46,951 nucleotides of DNA from Terriglobales bacterium (GTDB taxonomy: Bacteria; Acidobacteriota; Terriglobia; Terriglobales; SCQP01): positions 1 to 46,951 of the forward strand of contig JANWJU010000053.1 in NCBI GenBank assembly GCA_025451775.1, given 5' to 3'. A program made the position numbers and the translations under genes. A model generated the notes under the pieces. That model was not told the DNA's origin and did no database searches. It saw only the letters and a program-made list of their open reading frames with translations. Within the stretch, counting starts at the first letter, position 1; every line of letters starts with the position of its first letter. Positions 1-8,873 of the stretch are shown piece after piece.

Positions 1-2
1 CC

Positions 3-1574
3 GTCTTCGACGTCAGCTACTGGAACGCCGAGTGGTATGTGCAGGACAGTTGGCGTATGACGCGCAAGCTCAACCTGGACATGGGGATCCGCTTCTACCA
101 CCAGACGCCGCAGGTGGACAACAACGGTACCTTCAGCGAGTTCGATCCCTCGCTCTACACCAATCAAGTGGTCAAGGGGTCGCCCGCGGCGGCAGGTATA
201 CTGTACACACCGGCGTGCGCCGGCAGCGAGACGCCGTGCAGCAAGCTGGACCTGCGCTCGCAGGATCCCAACCATCCGGGCGCGCTGTCCCCGGCCGCCT
301 ATATCGGCGCCTACGTGCCGGAAGCGAACCCGAGCGACGGCCTGGTTGCCCTGGGCAAAGGCCAGGATCCATACACCAACGACGCGGTGGTGGCGGCGCC
401 GCGCGTGGGCTTCGCCTACGATGTTTTCGGCAACGGCAAGATGGCGATCCGCGGCGGCTTCGGCGTGTTCTACGACCGGCTCGACGGCAATCAGGTGTAC
501 AACATGTCGGGGCAGGCGCCGATCGTGGAGACGCAGACGGTTTCCCAGGGCAGCTTGGCGAACTTTCCCAGCTCGGGCGTGGTGGCGCCGAGCACGGTAC
601 ACTCCTTCACCGGCAAGCAGGCGCTCCCCAAGGTGGAGAACGCCAGCCTGGGCGTGGAGCAGGAGCTGGGCCGCCAGACCGCGCTCGACGTCTCCTGGGT
701 GGGCAACTACAGCAAGCACAGCAACATTGTCGAGAACGTGAACCCGGTGCCGCTAGGCGCCGACTTCGCTGCGGGCAACATCAGCCCGGTGACCGGCAAC
801 GCGCTCACCCAGGACGGCAGCTCGCAGGAGCGCACCGTCTATCCCGGCCTGGTCGACCTCGACCAGGAGGTCATGTACGGCCATGCCAACTACAACTCGT
901 TGCAGGTTTCGCTCCAGCACCGGCTGGTGAACGGGCTGCTGTTCGGCGCCGCCTACACCTGGTCGCGCGCCCTGGGCGTGACCAGCTACGATCCGCTGTT
1001 CCCAAACAACAACGCGCGCAACTACGGGCCGCTGGCCGCCAATCGCGATCAGACGCTGGTGATCAACTACTCCTGGGCCCTGCCGGGCGTGGGCAAAAAC
1101 CTTGCCGGCGCGGTCCTTAATCACTGGACGTTCTCCGGCTTGACCACCTTCGATACGGGCGCGCCCTATAGCCCCGGGTTCAGCGCGCAGGGCGATATCA
1201 CCGGCTCAACCAGCGAGGGTCCACGGCTCAACGTCGTGGGCAACCCGCTGGAGAACATCCCGGCTGGGGATATGTTCAATCCGGCCGCGTATGCGGCGCC
1301 GGTGGCGAACGGCACGGTGCAGGTGGGCGATCTGGGCGTGAACGCATTCAACGACCCGGCCTATGAGAACTGGGACATGGGCATCACCAAGTTCATCCCG
1401 GTCGGGTTCAACGAAGGCGGCGGCCTGTCGCTCAAAGTCGAGGCCTTCAACATCTTCAATCATCCCGAGTTCACCAGCTTCGGGACCAATCTCAGCAACG
1501 GCAGCAGTTTCGGCAAAGCTACGGGCACCAACGACGCCCGCGTCCTGTCCTTCAATCTTAGCTACCGGTTCTGA
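3..1574 (+). CDS. TonB-dependent receptor, C-terminal part (5' end cut by window edge)
   Basis: The frame is open from the first bases of the window, so this is a gene cut by the edge rather than a pseudogene. The visible 523 residues are the distal beta-barrel of an Acidobacteria-type TonB-dependent receptor. They align along their whole length with the last half of the next gene: shared stretches include AQDSWR/VQDSWR, FYHQTPQVD, RLGFAYDVFGNGK, LGVEQEL and FNHPEFTSFG. The last residues (SFNLSYRF) end in an aromatic residue, as outer-membrane barrels usually do. Such receptors bind large substrates outside the cell and import them with TonB/ExbBD energy; the ligand cannot be read from sequence. 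A strong intrinsic terminator follows 35 bases downstream, so it is not simply co-transcribed with its paralogue. Confidence 0.9.
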   Translation, partial: VFDVSYWNAEWYVQDSWRMTRKLNLDMGIRFYHQTPQVDNNGTFSEFDPSLYTNQVVKGSPAAAGILYTPACAGSETPCSKLDLRSQDPNHPGALSPAAYIGAYVPEANPSDGLVALGKGQDPYTNDAVVAAPRVGFAYDVFGNGKMAIRGGFGVFYDRLDGNQVYNMSGQAPIVETQTVSQGSLANFPSSGVVAPSTVHSFTGKQALPKVENASLGVEQELGRQTALDVSWVGNYSKHSNIVENVNPVPLGADFAAGNISPVTGNALTQDGSSQERTVYPGLVDLDQEVMYGHANYNSLQVSLQHRLVNGLLFGAAYTWSRALGVTSYDPLFPNNNARNYGPLAANRDQTLVINYSWALPGVGKNLAGAVLNHWTFSGLTTFDTGAPYSPGFSAQGDITGSTSEGPRLNVVGNPLENIPAGDMFNPAAYAAPVANGTVQVGDLGVNAFNDPAYENWDMGITKFIPVGFNEGGGLSLKVEAFNIFNHPEFTSFGTNLSNGSSFGKATGTNDARVLSFNLSYRF

Positions 1575-1609
1575 GCGCGAGCATCTCGCGAGGCTTGCAT
1601 CTACAACGA

Positions 1610-1645
1610 GCGGCGGCGGGTTTACCCCCGCCGCCGCTTTTTTTC
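1610..1645 (+). terminator. Rho-independent terminator after the first receptor gene
   Basis: A perfect 11-bp GC stem (GCGGCGGCGGG at 1610-1620 with CCCGCCGCCGC at 1627-1637) with a 6-base loop is followed directly by seven Ts (1638-1644). A small CGCGAG-CAT-CTCGCG hairpin at 1576-1590 lies just before it, next to the receptor stop codon. Confidence 0.9.
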
Positions 1646-1798
1646 CCCTCCCCTCCTACTTTTAGACGGGGAGATCATCTGGCCTGCGGCCGCGTCCTAT
1701 TCCATTTTCCAGGGAGGAACGGATCGGATGTGGTGCCGTCGGCGGCCTTACCGCGCTGGCTTTGTGGCCAATGCAAACAATAATCTTGTCGTTTCATA

Positions 1799-1827
1799 TT
1801 GACATATGACGCTTAGCCGGTTATAAA
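1799..1827 (+). promoter_or_regulatory. Sigma-70-type promoter of the second receptor gene
   Basis: TTGACA at 1799-1804 matches the -35 consensus perfectly. It is separated by exactly 17 bases from TATAAA at 1822-1827 (five of six matches to the -10 consensus). The predicted start point near 1833-1836 gives a leader of about 30 nt before the ATG at 1864. It lies in an AT-rich pocket in otherwise GC-rich DNA. Confidence 0.82.
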
Positions 1828-1832
1828 CCCAT

Positions 1833-1854
1833 CGGTGACACTTTTCAGTCACCG
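1833..1854 (+). promoter_or_regulatory. Leader hairpin abutting the ribosome binding site
   Basis: CGGTGAC (1833-1839) pairs with GTCACCG (1848-1854) around an 8-base loop. The hairpin fills almost the whole predicted 5' leader and its last base touches the GGGAGGG ribosome binding site at 1854-1860. It could protect the transcript, control ribosome access, or be an operator (a GGTGAC/GTCACC dyad). The sequence does not tell these apart. Confidence 0.5.
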
Positions 1855-1863
1855 GGAGGGTTC

Positions 1864-4800
1864 ATGAGCGTGAAGCGTTTAAGGTTGGGCCTGATGGGTG
1901 TGGTTTTGCTGGGTTTTGGCGTACTTTTGAGCGCCCAAAACGTGGCAAGTTCGATTATCGGAACCGTGGTGGATGCCACCGGGGCGGTCATCCCCGGCGC
2001 CAGCGTGCACTTGGTTTCCCAGGGCACGGGCGCCGTGCGTGACGTGCAATCCGACCGCAGCGGCGTGTTTCGCTTTCCCAACCTCCTGCCTGGCACCTAT
2101 AACGAGACGGTGACGGCGAACGGCTTCACCAAAGCAACGACCACCAACATCGTGCTGGCGGCGAGCGAAACTCGCGATTTGGGCAAGATCGCGCTCAAGG
2201 TCGGGCAGTCGTCGGAGGAGGTCACGGTGACCGCGGCGGCCACACCGATCCAGACATCGAGCAGCGAAGTGAGCCACACCATCGGCGGCGGGCAACTTGA
2301 TGCCCTGCCGTTGCGCGGCCGCGACCTGTTCGGCGTGGTGCATTTGGACGCGGGCGTGCTGGACACGGCGGGCAACCGCGAAACCACTCTACACGGCGCC
2401 CTGGGGGGCATCAGCATTGACGGCAACACCTCGGCGCTGAACTTCACCGTGGACGGCCAGACCGACATGGATACCGGCTCCAACGGCAGCGACAAGGTCG
2501 AGCCCAACATGGATTCGATCCAGGAGGTCAAGATCCTGAGCTCGAACTACCAGGCCGAGTACGGCCGGGACTCAGGCGGAACGATTACCGTGATCACCAA
2601 GAGCGGGACGACGAAGTTTCACGGCACGGGGTGGTGGACGCACCGGCACGAGGAGTTCAACGCCAACGACTTCTTCCACAACGCCAGCGGCCTCTCCCGC
2701 CCGCTGTACCGGTATAACATCGCGGGCTGGAGTTTCGGCGGGCCCATCAACATCGGCAGCTTCAAGAACAAGTTGTTCTTCTTTGGTTCACAGGAATACA
2801 CTAACGAGCTGGGCAGCAACAGCACCCAGACCCGGACTGTGCCCACGAAACTGGAACGGGCGGGCGATTTCTCCCAGTCGCTGAACAGCAAGGGGCAGCT
2901 GATCAAGATTTACGAGCCGAATACCGGCACGACCACCGGCAACAATCCGACGGCGACGCAGTTTCCGGGCAACAAAATACCGGGCAGCGGCTACGCCATC
3001 AACCCCATCGGGCAGGCGATGCTGAACTTTTTCCCACTGCCCAACTACGCCCCGGCCCCCGGCAGCAAGGATGTCAACCAGGCCAACTTCCAGCAGTCCG
3101 CCAGTGGCGGCGACACGCGGCGCAACGACATGGCGCGCGTGGACTACAATCCCACCTCGCGGCTGAGCACCTATTTCCGCTGGATCCGCGACCAGGATAC
3201 GCAGGATAACCCGTTCACGTTTTCGCAGTTCACCATCGCCCCCACGCAGCACATCACGCCCGGACACAGCATCCTGTTCTCGGCCACCTACGTGCTCTCG
3301 CCGACCATGATCAACGAGTTGGGTGTGGGTTACGGCACCGACCAGTGGACCTACATCATCTCGCCGGCCGCGGTGGCGCAGGTGGACCGCTCCATCTACG
3401 GCACCAACGTGCCGCCCACGCTGCTGCCGCTGCCCACCGAACCCAAGGGCGTCAACGGCTACAACAACGTGATTCCAGAGATGTCGTTTGGCAACGTCCA
3501 GCCCGGCATGATGAGCGTCGGCAACCCCAGCTACAACCTGTTCAGCGACAACCCCATGTGGACGGTGACCGACAACCTCAGCAAGGTCTGGGGCAATCAC
3601 CAGTTCAAGCTGGGCCTCTATGTCGAGCACAACGGCAAAACCCAGGGCGCGACCCAGGATTACCAGGGCAGCTACAACTTCGGCAACGACAGCAACAACC
3701 CAGCCGACACCACCGATGGCTACGCCAACGCGCTGCTCGGCAACTTCGACAGCTTCAACCAGTCCAACGCGCGCAGCGTGTACCAGATTCACTACTGGAA
3801 CGTGGAGTGGTACGCGCAGGACAGTTGGCGTGTGAGCCGCAAGCTGACGCTCGATCTGGGCGCACGCTTCTATCACCAGACGCCGCAGGTGGATACCGCC
3901 CACACCTCGTCGGTGTTCGACCCCACCCTCTACAACCCGGCCAGCATGGCCCGGATCTACGCCCCCGCGTGCGCGAACGGCTCTCAAGCGGGCTGCTCAT
4001 CCGCCAATCTGCGCTCGACCGACCCGGGCGGTCCGGCCGGCAATCTGGCGCCGGCCGCCTACATTGGCGACTTCGTGCCCAACAGCGGCAGCTACGCCAG
4101 CGGCATGAAGGTGCTGGGCTTGTACGGCGTGCCGCTGGCGCCCCACCAACAGACGTTCCTTGCGGTGACACCGCGGTTGGGCTTCGCCTATGACGTGTTC
4201 GGCAACGGCAAGACGGCGTTGCGGGGCGGTTTCGGGAGCTTCTACAACCGCATTGACGGCAACCAAATCTACCGGTTGTCGGGACAAGCGCCGGTCATCT
4301 ACAACTACGTGGTCTCGCAGGGCAGCATCGCCACCCTCAACAGCGCTCCCGGCGTGGTGGGCCCCTCCAGCGTGGGCACCTTCCCCGCCCACACCCCCTG
4401 GCCGCTGGTCATGAACGCCAGCCTGGGAGTGGAACAGGAGTTGTGGGATCAGACCGCGATCGACGTCTCCTGGGTGGGCAACTTCAGCCGCGTCCAGCCC
4501 ATCGAAAACGTTAACCTCAACCCCACGCCTCTGGGCGCGAACTTCAACCCCGCCAACATCAGCCCGATCACCGGCAAGCCGCTTACCCAGGTGGGCAGCG
4601 TGCGGGAACGCACCGTCTATCCCGGCTATCAGAACATCAACACCGAGGATTACGTCGGCCATTCCAACTACAATGCGCTGCAGGTCTCGGTGTCGCACCG
4701 GCTCTCGAGCGGGTTCCTGTTGGGCGCCGCCTACTCCTGGGCCAAAAATCTGGGCGTGACCTCCGTTGACCTGCTGGTGCCCAATAACGACGCCCGTAAC

Positions 4801-5376
4801 TATGGGCCGCTGTCCACCTACCGGGGGCAGAGCCTCACCATCAACTACGCCTACGAGTTCCCGGGAGTGAGCAACAATTTTCTGGGTGCGATCGCTAATC
4901 ATTGGACATTCTCAGGCCTCACCACCTTCTCCTCGGGCGCGCCGTATGGCGTGGGCTTCAGCGGCACCAACGTGGACTTCACCGGTTCCAACAGCGAGGG
5001 CACCCGCATCAACGTGATCGGCAACCCCTTCCAGGGCGTTCCCGCCGGCCAGATCATGAATGCCAATGCCTTCGCCATCCCCATTCCGGCGAATCAGCCG
5101 GGCGGGAGTGCCATGGAGAGCATCGGCAATCTGGGCGTGAACCCCTTCAGCTTTCCCATGTACCAGGATTGGGACATGACCCTGGAGAAGTTCATTCCCG
5201 TGGGCCTGGACCGCGAGAGCGGGTTCCGCTTCCAACTGGAAGCCTTCAACGTCTTCAACCACCCGCAGTTCACCTCCTTCGGGACCACGACCACCTCGAC
5301 CTCGTCGTTCGGCAAGCCGACCGGCGATGGACCGGGACCGCGCGTGCTCTCACTCAACCTCCGCTTCGAGTTCTAG
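1864..5376 (+). CDS. TonB-dependent receptor with carboxypeptidase-regulatory domain (Oar-like)
   Basis: Protein of 1170 residues in the outer membrane. Residues 1-24 are a signal peptide. About 28-112 form a CarboxypepD-regulatory-like beta-sandwich (GTVVDATGAVIPGASVHL, FRFPNLLPGTY). The EEVTVTAAA segment at 118-126 resembles the TonB-box region. A plug domain (about 130-250, including LRGRDLFG and YQAEYGRDSGGTITVITKSG) and a long barrel follow, ending in LRFEF with a terminal aromatic residue. The ATG has a strong GGGAGGG site 4 bases upstream. The C-terminal half is a clear paralogue of the preceding gene. Family role: TonB-powered uptake of large, usually carbohydrate-derived, ligands; the substrate is unknown. 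Own promoter upstream; a hairpin without a T-run follows. Confidence 0.93.
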   Translation: MSVKRLRLGLMGVVLLGFGVLLSAQNVASSIIGTVVDATGAVIPGASVHLVSQGTGAVRDVQSDRSGVFRFPNLLPGTYNETVTANGFTKATTTNIVLAASETRDLGKIALKVGQSSEEVTVTAAATPIQTSSSEVSHTIGGGQLDALPLRGRDLFGVVHLDAGVLDTAGNRETTLHGALGGISIDGNTSALNFTVDGQTDMDTGSNGSDKVEPNMDSIQEVKILSSNYQAEYGRDSGGTITVITKSGTTKFHGTGWWTHRHEEFNANDFFHNASGLSRPLYRYNIAGWSFGGPINIGSFKNKLFFFGSQEYTNELGSNSTQTRTVPTKLERAGDFSQSLNSKGQLIKIYEPNTGTTTGNNPTATQFPGNKIPGSGYAINPIGQAMLNFFPLPNYAPAPGSKDVNQANFQQSASGGDTRRNDMARVDYNPTSRLSTYFRWIRDQDTQDNPFTFSQFTIAPTQHITPGHSILFSATYVLSPTMINELGVGYGTDQWTYIISPAAVAQVDRSIYGTNVPPTLLPLPTEPKGVNGYNNVIPEMSFGNVQPGMMSVGNPSYNLFSDNPMWTVTDNLSKVWGNHQFKLGLYVEHNGKTQGATQDYQGSYNFGNDSNNPADTTDGYANALLGNFDSFNQSNARSVYQIHYWNVEWYAQDSWRVSRKLTLDLGARFYHQTPQVDTAHTSSVFDPTLYNPASMARIYAPACANGSQAGCSSANLRSTDPGGPAGNLAPAAYIGDFVPNSGSYASGMKVLGLYGVPLAPHQQTFLAVTPRLGFAYDVFGNGKTALRGGFGSFYNRIDGNQIYRLSGQAPVIYNYVVSQGSIATLNSAPGVVGPSSVGTFPAHTPWPLVMNASLGVEQELWDQTAIDVSWVGNFSRVQPIENVNLNPTPLGANFNPANISPITGKPLTQVGSVRERTVYPGYQNINTEDYVGHSNYNALQVSVSHRLSSGFLLGAAYSWAKNLGVTSVDLLVPNNDARNYGPLSTYRGQSLTINYAYEFPGVSNNFLGAIANHWTFSGLTTFSSGAPYGVGFSGTNVDFTGSNSEGTRINVIGNPFQGVPAGQIMNANAFAIPIPANQPGGSAMESIGNLGVNPFSFPMYQDWDMTLEKFIPVGLDRESGFRFQLEAFNVFNHPQFTSFGTTTTSTSSFGKPTGDGPGPRVLSLNLRFEF

Positions 5377-5406
5377 AAGCGGTCACTCCATCAACGTCAA
5401 CCCTAC

Positions 5407-5436
5407 GTGCCGCTGGGCTTCACCACCCAGCGGCAC
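5407..5436 (+). terminator. Hairpin downstream of the second receptor gene
   Basis: GTGCCGCTGGG (5407-5417) pairs perfectly with CCCAGCGGCAC (5426-5436) around an 8-base loop, 30 bases after the receptor stop codon. No T-tract follows, so it could be a factor-dependent terminator, an attenuator for the downstream cytochrome genes or an RNA-stabilising 3' end. Confidence 0.5.
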
Positions 5437-5536
5437 GCGGTCGTTGCCCCTGGGCCATTTTTCGATACCACATTGAGTGCCGCTGTCGGAAGATAATGCT
5501 GTCGCCATCCTCCGCACATGCACTCACTCCACCGCC

Positions 5537-6343
5537 ATGACGAGTTTTAAAAACAGCCTGTGCGCCGCAGTTCTCGCACTTCTGGCCTTGGGTTTGGCAG
5601 CCCAGCAGCGCGGGCCGATCGAGCAGCAACACGTGGACCCCGCCTCGGCGGTGCGCGGACAAGCGTTGTATCGCACCAGTTGCGCGTCCTGCCACGGACC
5701 GCGCGCGCGGGGTACGGCGGCGGGCGTCGACCTGATTCGTTCCACCATCATCCAGCACGACCTCTACGGCAGCACGCTGGGGCCGTTTCTGCACCAAGGA
5801 CACGCGCCCCACCCCTCCGGACTGAGTACGGCACAGGTTCTCGATCTCTCCAACTTTTTGCATCAGGAGTTCGACGCCACCCTGTCGCGTTCCCCGGCCA
5901 AGCCCGCACCCGACATCCTGGTCGGCGACGCCGCTGCCGGCCAAGCGTGGTTCAACGGCGCCGGCCAATGCAGCACCTGCCACTCGACTAGCGGCGACCT
6001 CGCTGGCATCGCCACCCGCTACGCCGACCCTTATGCCCTGCAGCAGCGCTTCGTGTTCCCGGGTGGATTTCACCGCGGCGGCAGCGCGGCGGAAGCGAAG
6101 CGAACCGTGGTAACGGTGACGATCACCTCCGCCGCTGGGCCGCCGGTCACCGGCGATCTGGTGAACCTCGATGACTTCACCATCGTTTACCGGGATGCAC
6201 AGGGACACACCCAAACCGTTCAACGTACACCCGGGATGACGGTGACCGAGCACAACCCGCTGGCCTACCATGAGGGCTTACTGAAAACCATGACCGATCG
6301 CCAAATGCACAACATGCTCGCCTACCTGGAGACGTTGAAGTGA
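5537..6343 (+). CDS. Exported cytochrome c with two CXXCH haem sites
   Basis: 268 residues from the ATG at 5537. This start puts a good signal peptide (KNSLCAAVLALLALGLAAQ) at the N-terminus; an in-frame GTG at 5477 would add 20 residues ahead of it. Two covalent haem-attachment motifs are present, CASCH (49-53) and CSTCH (145-149), so it should be a periplasmic c-type cytochrome. The first follows VRGQALYRTSC, typical of class I cytochromes that pair with quinoprotein dehydrogenases. After about residue 165 a beta-rich segment without haem sites follows. Its TGA overlaps the GTG start of the quinoprotein homologue (GTGA), which argues that it is the partner electron acceptor. No convincing promoter was found in the 160-base gap upstream. 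Confidence 0.87.
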   Translation: MTSFKNSLCAAVLALLALGLAAQQRGPIEQQHVDPASAVRGQALYRTSCASCHGPRARGTAAGVDLIRSTIIQHDLYGSTLGPFLHQGHAPHPSGLSTAQVLDLSNFLHQEFDATLSRSPAKPAPDILVGDAAAGQAWFNGAGQCSTCHSTSGDLAGIATRYADPYALQQRFVFPGGFHRGGSAAEAKRTVVTVTITSAAGPPVTGDLVNLDDFTIVYRDAQGHTQTVQRTPGMTVTEHNPLAYHEGLLKTMTDRQMHNMLAYLETLK

Positions 6344-7935
6344 AGTGGCCGGCCCTGCTGATCGCGGCCTCGGCGTTGACGCTGGCGGCGCAGGCGCCGG
6401 TCACCTCCGCCATCCTGCTCCATCCGCCCGTCGATGCCTGGGTGATGCCGAACCGCGACTACAGCGCCCAGAACTATAGTCCGTTGCAGCAGATTAACGC
6501 CGCCAATGTGACGGCGCTGCAGCCGGCGTGGGAGTATCACCCCAACGCCGGAACCGGCCCGGACGCGCGGCCCGCGCCGGCGGTAAAGGCGGTGCCGCTA
6601 ATGATCAACGGCGTGCTCTACATCGCCGCCCCCAACTACGTCTGGGCCGCCGACGCCCGCACCGGGCGCGAGTTGTGGCAGTACGACTGGAAGTCGAACG
6701 GCGGCGATTACATCGGCAACCGCGGCGTCGCCGTGCTCGGCCAGACCCTGTACTTCGAGACGCCGGATTGCAATCTGGTGGCGCTGAATACCGCGAATGG
6801 CGCCGAGCGCTGGCGCCGCTCGATCTGCGATCTGAGCGCCATGTACTACGCCAGCGCCGCCCCCTTCATCATCCGCAACCACATCATCGTGGGCATTAGC
6901 GGCGATGCGGTGGACAACCCCGGCTACGTGGCCGCCTATGACCCCGCAACCGGCGCACTGCAGTGGCGCTGGTACGCGCATCCGGCGCCGGGCACCCCGG
7001 AAGCCAAGAGCTGGCCAACGACCGAGGCCCTGCTGCACGGCGGCGGCATGACGTGGGGCTACAAGAGCTACGATCCCGAGCTGAACCTGCTCTACTTCGG
7101 TACCGGCAACCCGCAGCCGGTGATCGCCGGCAACGACCGGCCTGGCGCCAACCTCTACACCGCCTGCATCATCGCCCTCGACCCCGATACCGGCAAACTC
7201 GCCTGGTACTTCCAGGTCTCGCCTCACGACACCCACGATTGGGATGGCATTCAAACCCCGGTGCTGATCGATGGCACCATCGATGGCAAGCCGCGCAAGT
7301 TGCTGGCCAACGCCGCCCGCAACGGCTGGTTCTTCGTCCTCGACCGCACCAACGGCAAAGCTCTCGTCAGCCGCCCGTTCGTGGACGAAAACTGGGCCTT
7401 GGGCGTTGATGACGTTGATGCCAAGGGTCAGCCCATCCCCAACCCGGAGAAAGAGCCCCAGGTCGCCGGCGAACTGTCGAACCCTAATCAGGGCGGCGCC
7501 GCCAACTGGTTCCCGCCCGCGTTCAACCCGCGGACCGGACTCTTCTACGTCGACGCCGAGAATGCCTGGAGCATTTACTACATCTACGATCAAAACAAAA
7601 AGCCCGAGGGCTGGGGCGGCAACGACCGCGGCGGTTACTCGCAGGCGTCGCTGGAGGCGATCGATTACCGCACCGGCAAGCCGCGCTGGGTGCACCCCTG
7701 GGCGCGCGCCGTCCGTTCCGGCCTGCTGACCACGGCCGGGAACCTGGTCTTTAGCACCGGCGTCAGCTCGGACGTCGAAGCGCTCGATGCTTCGACCGGC
7801 GCCGCGCTGTGGCACGCGCGTCTGGGACACGCGGTCAGCAACGCCCCCATGACCTACGAGCTCGACGGCAAACAATATTTGGTGGTCGCCGGTGGCAACG
7901 CCCTCTACGCGTTCACGCTGGCCAGTCAGAACTGA
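6340..7935 (+). CDS. PQQ-dehydrogenase-type beta-propeller protein with altered cofactor site
   Basis: 531 residues with an N-terminal signal peptide (to about residue 18) and eight-bladed quinoprotein propeller repeats (AADARTGRELWQYD, ALNTANGAERW, AYDPATGALQWRW, ALDPDTGKLAWYFQ, ALDASTGAALW). It resembles type I quinoprotein alcohol dehydrogenases. Retained: Trp239 of GMTWGYKSYDP, Asn257 of FGTGNP and the Asp residues of PHDTHDWDG (296-303). Missing: the vicinal Cys-Cys that precedes NRGVA (here GGDYIGNRGVA, 121-131), and the Ca-ligand Glu expected before GYV-AYD (here GDAVDNPGYVAAYD, 188-201). I recall acidobacterial quinoprotein homologues described as lacking the usual cofactor, but could not verify this. 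Translationally coupled to the cytochrome (GTGA). Oxidation of a periplasmic alcohol or sugar is the family role; activity here is uncertain. Confidence 0.87.
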   Translation: MKWPALLIAASALTLAAQAPVTSAILLHPPVDAWVMPNRDYSAQNYSPLQQINAANVTALQPAWEYHPNAGTGPDARPAPAVKAVPLMINGVLYIAAPNYVWAADARTGRELWQYDWKSNGGDYIGNRGVAVLGQTLYFETPDCNLVALNTANGAERWRRSICDLSAMYYASAAPFIIRNHIIVGISGDAVDNPGYVAAYDPATGALQWRWYAHPAPGTPEAKSWPTTEALLHGGGMTWGYKSYDPELNLLYFGTGNPQPVIAGNDRPGANLYTACIIALDPDTGKLAWYFQVSPHDTHDWDGIQTPVLIDGTIDGKPRKLLANAARNGWFFVLDRTNGKALVSRPFVDENWALGVDDVDAKGQPIPNPEKEPQVAGELSNPNQGGAANWFPPAFNPRTGLFYVDAENAWSIYYIYDQNKKPEGWGGNDRGGYSQASLEAIDYRTGKPRWVHPWARAVRSGLLTTAGNLVFSTGVSSDVEALDASTGAALWHARLGHAVSNAPMTYELDGKQYLVVAGGNALYAFTLASQN

Positions 7936-7949
7936 GGAGAGGCGCTATC

Positions 7950-8858
7950 ATGAATCGTCGTCGTTTTATGCATGTTGCCGCAGGCGCGGCGGCGGTGCCG
8001 CCAATGCTCACCTCATCGCTGGCGGCCACAAGCGCGCCGCCGTGTCCGAACCTCGACCTGCGCTTCGGCGTCACCGGATCGCTTTCCGACATTCCCGTGC
8101 TGGCCAAGGCCGGCTTCGACTACGTCGATCCGTCGGTGACCGGGATCATGCGCCTGAGCGATGCGGATTTCGCCGTGGCGCGCCAGACCGCCGCCGCCGC
8201 CCCCATCCACGCCGAGGCCATGCAGACCTTCATCCCGGGCAATTTGAAGTTGGTGGGCCCGGTGGTCGACCAGCCCGCGATTGATAAATATGTCGCGGCT
8301 GCGCTGGCGCGCGCCCACGCGCTCGGGGTCAAGGTGGTGGTCTTCGGCAGCGGCGGCGCCCGCCGCGTGCCCGATGGCTTCAACTACGCCGAGGCCTGGT
8401 ATCAACTGTGCACGTTCCTGCGCGGCGTGGGCGATGAGATCGAGCGGCGCGGCTATGACATGCTCATCGGTATCGAGGCCTTGCGCCGCCAGGAGTGCAA
8501 CATCGTCAACACCACCGCCCAGGCCTACGCCCTCTCCCTCGATACGAACCATCCCAAGATCCAAATCATCTGCGACTTCTACCACATGTACTCGGAGAGC
8601 GAGAGTCCGGAGGTCCTGCTCAGCGTCAAGGCCCGGCTGGTGCATCTGCACTTCGCCAACCCCGCCGGCCGCGCCTTCCCGCGCGATCCCAACGAGTGCC
8701 CGGGTTACGCCCCGTTTTTCGCCGCCCTCAACAAGATCGGCTACCATGGCCGTTTGAGCATCGAGGCCCGCACCCGCGACTTGGCCGCCGATGCCCCTCC
8801 GGCGCTGGCCTGCCTCCGGACGCTGTACGCCAACGCCTGCCGCGCGGCCCAGTCCTAG
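7950..8858 (+). CDS. Exported sugar phosphate isomerase/epimerase-like TIM-barrel protein
   Basis: 302 residues, from the ATG at 7950 with a strong GAGGAGAGG site 8-16 bases upstream. The N-terminus MNRRRFMHVAAGAAAV looks like a Tat or Sec signal (arginine cluster, then a hydrophobic core). The rest is an AP-endonuclease-2/xylose-isomerase-like barrel. Candidate metal and catalytic residues are Glu176 (IGIEAL), Asp209 and His212 (ICDFYHMY), His232/His234 (VHLHFANP) and Glu272 (LSIEAR), in the order usual for the family. Members isomerise or epimerise sugars, and secreted acidobacterial members often sit beside dehydrogenases. It lies 14 bases after the quinoprotein gene, so the three genes look like one periplasmic sugar-oxidising unit downstream of the receptor. 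The exact substrate cannot be assigned. Confidence 0.85.
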   Translation: MNRRRFMHVAAGAAAVPPMLTSSLAATSAPPCPNLDLRFGVTGSLSDIPVLAKAGFDYVDPSVTGIMRLSDADFAVARQTAAAAPIHAEAMQTFIPGNLKLVGPVVDQPAIDKYVAAALARAHALGVKVVVFGSGGARRVPDGFNYAEAWYQLCTFLRGVGDEIERRGYDMLIGIEALRRQECNIVNTTAQAYALSLDTNHPKIQIICDFYHMYSESESPEVLLSVKARLVHLHFANPAGRAFPRDPNECPGYAPFFAALNKIGYHGRLSIEARTRDLAADAPPALACLRTLYANACRAAQS

Positions 8859-8873
8859 GCCCGGTCCTAGACT
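8851..8873. terminator. Possible bidirectional terminator between convergent genes
   Basis: CTAGG (8855-8859) pairs with CCTAG (8866-8870); AGT and ACT extend the stem across one bulged base. It fills the 15-base gap between two converging stop codons. There is no real T-run, so the support is only positional. Confidence 0.3.

Noticed and set aside
3-1574. First receptor as a truncated pseudogene
   Set aside because: The frame is open at the first base of the window, so the missing part is outside rather than lost.
2788-3987. Long minus-strand frame (399 residues) opposite the receptor gene
   Set aside because: It is a mirror of the receptor's codon bias: Val/Gly/Arg-rich, no domain, no ribosome site. 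Similar mirrors occur opposite the quinoprotein (6598-7875), clpC and glyS.
5461-5497. Promoter for the cytochrome gene (GATAAT at 5492)
   Set aside because: No acceptable -35 occurs 16-18 bases upstream; TTGAGT lies only 13 bases away.
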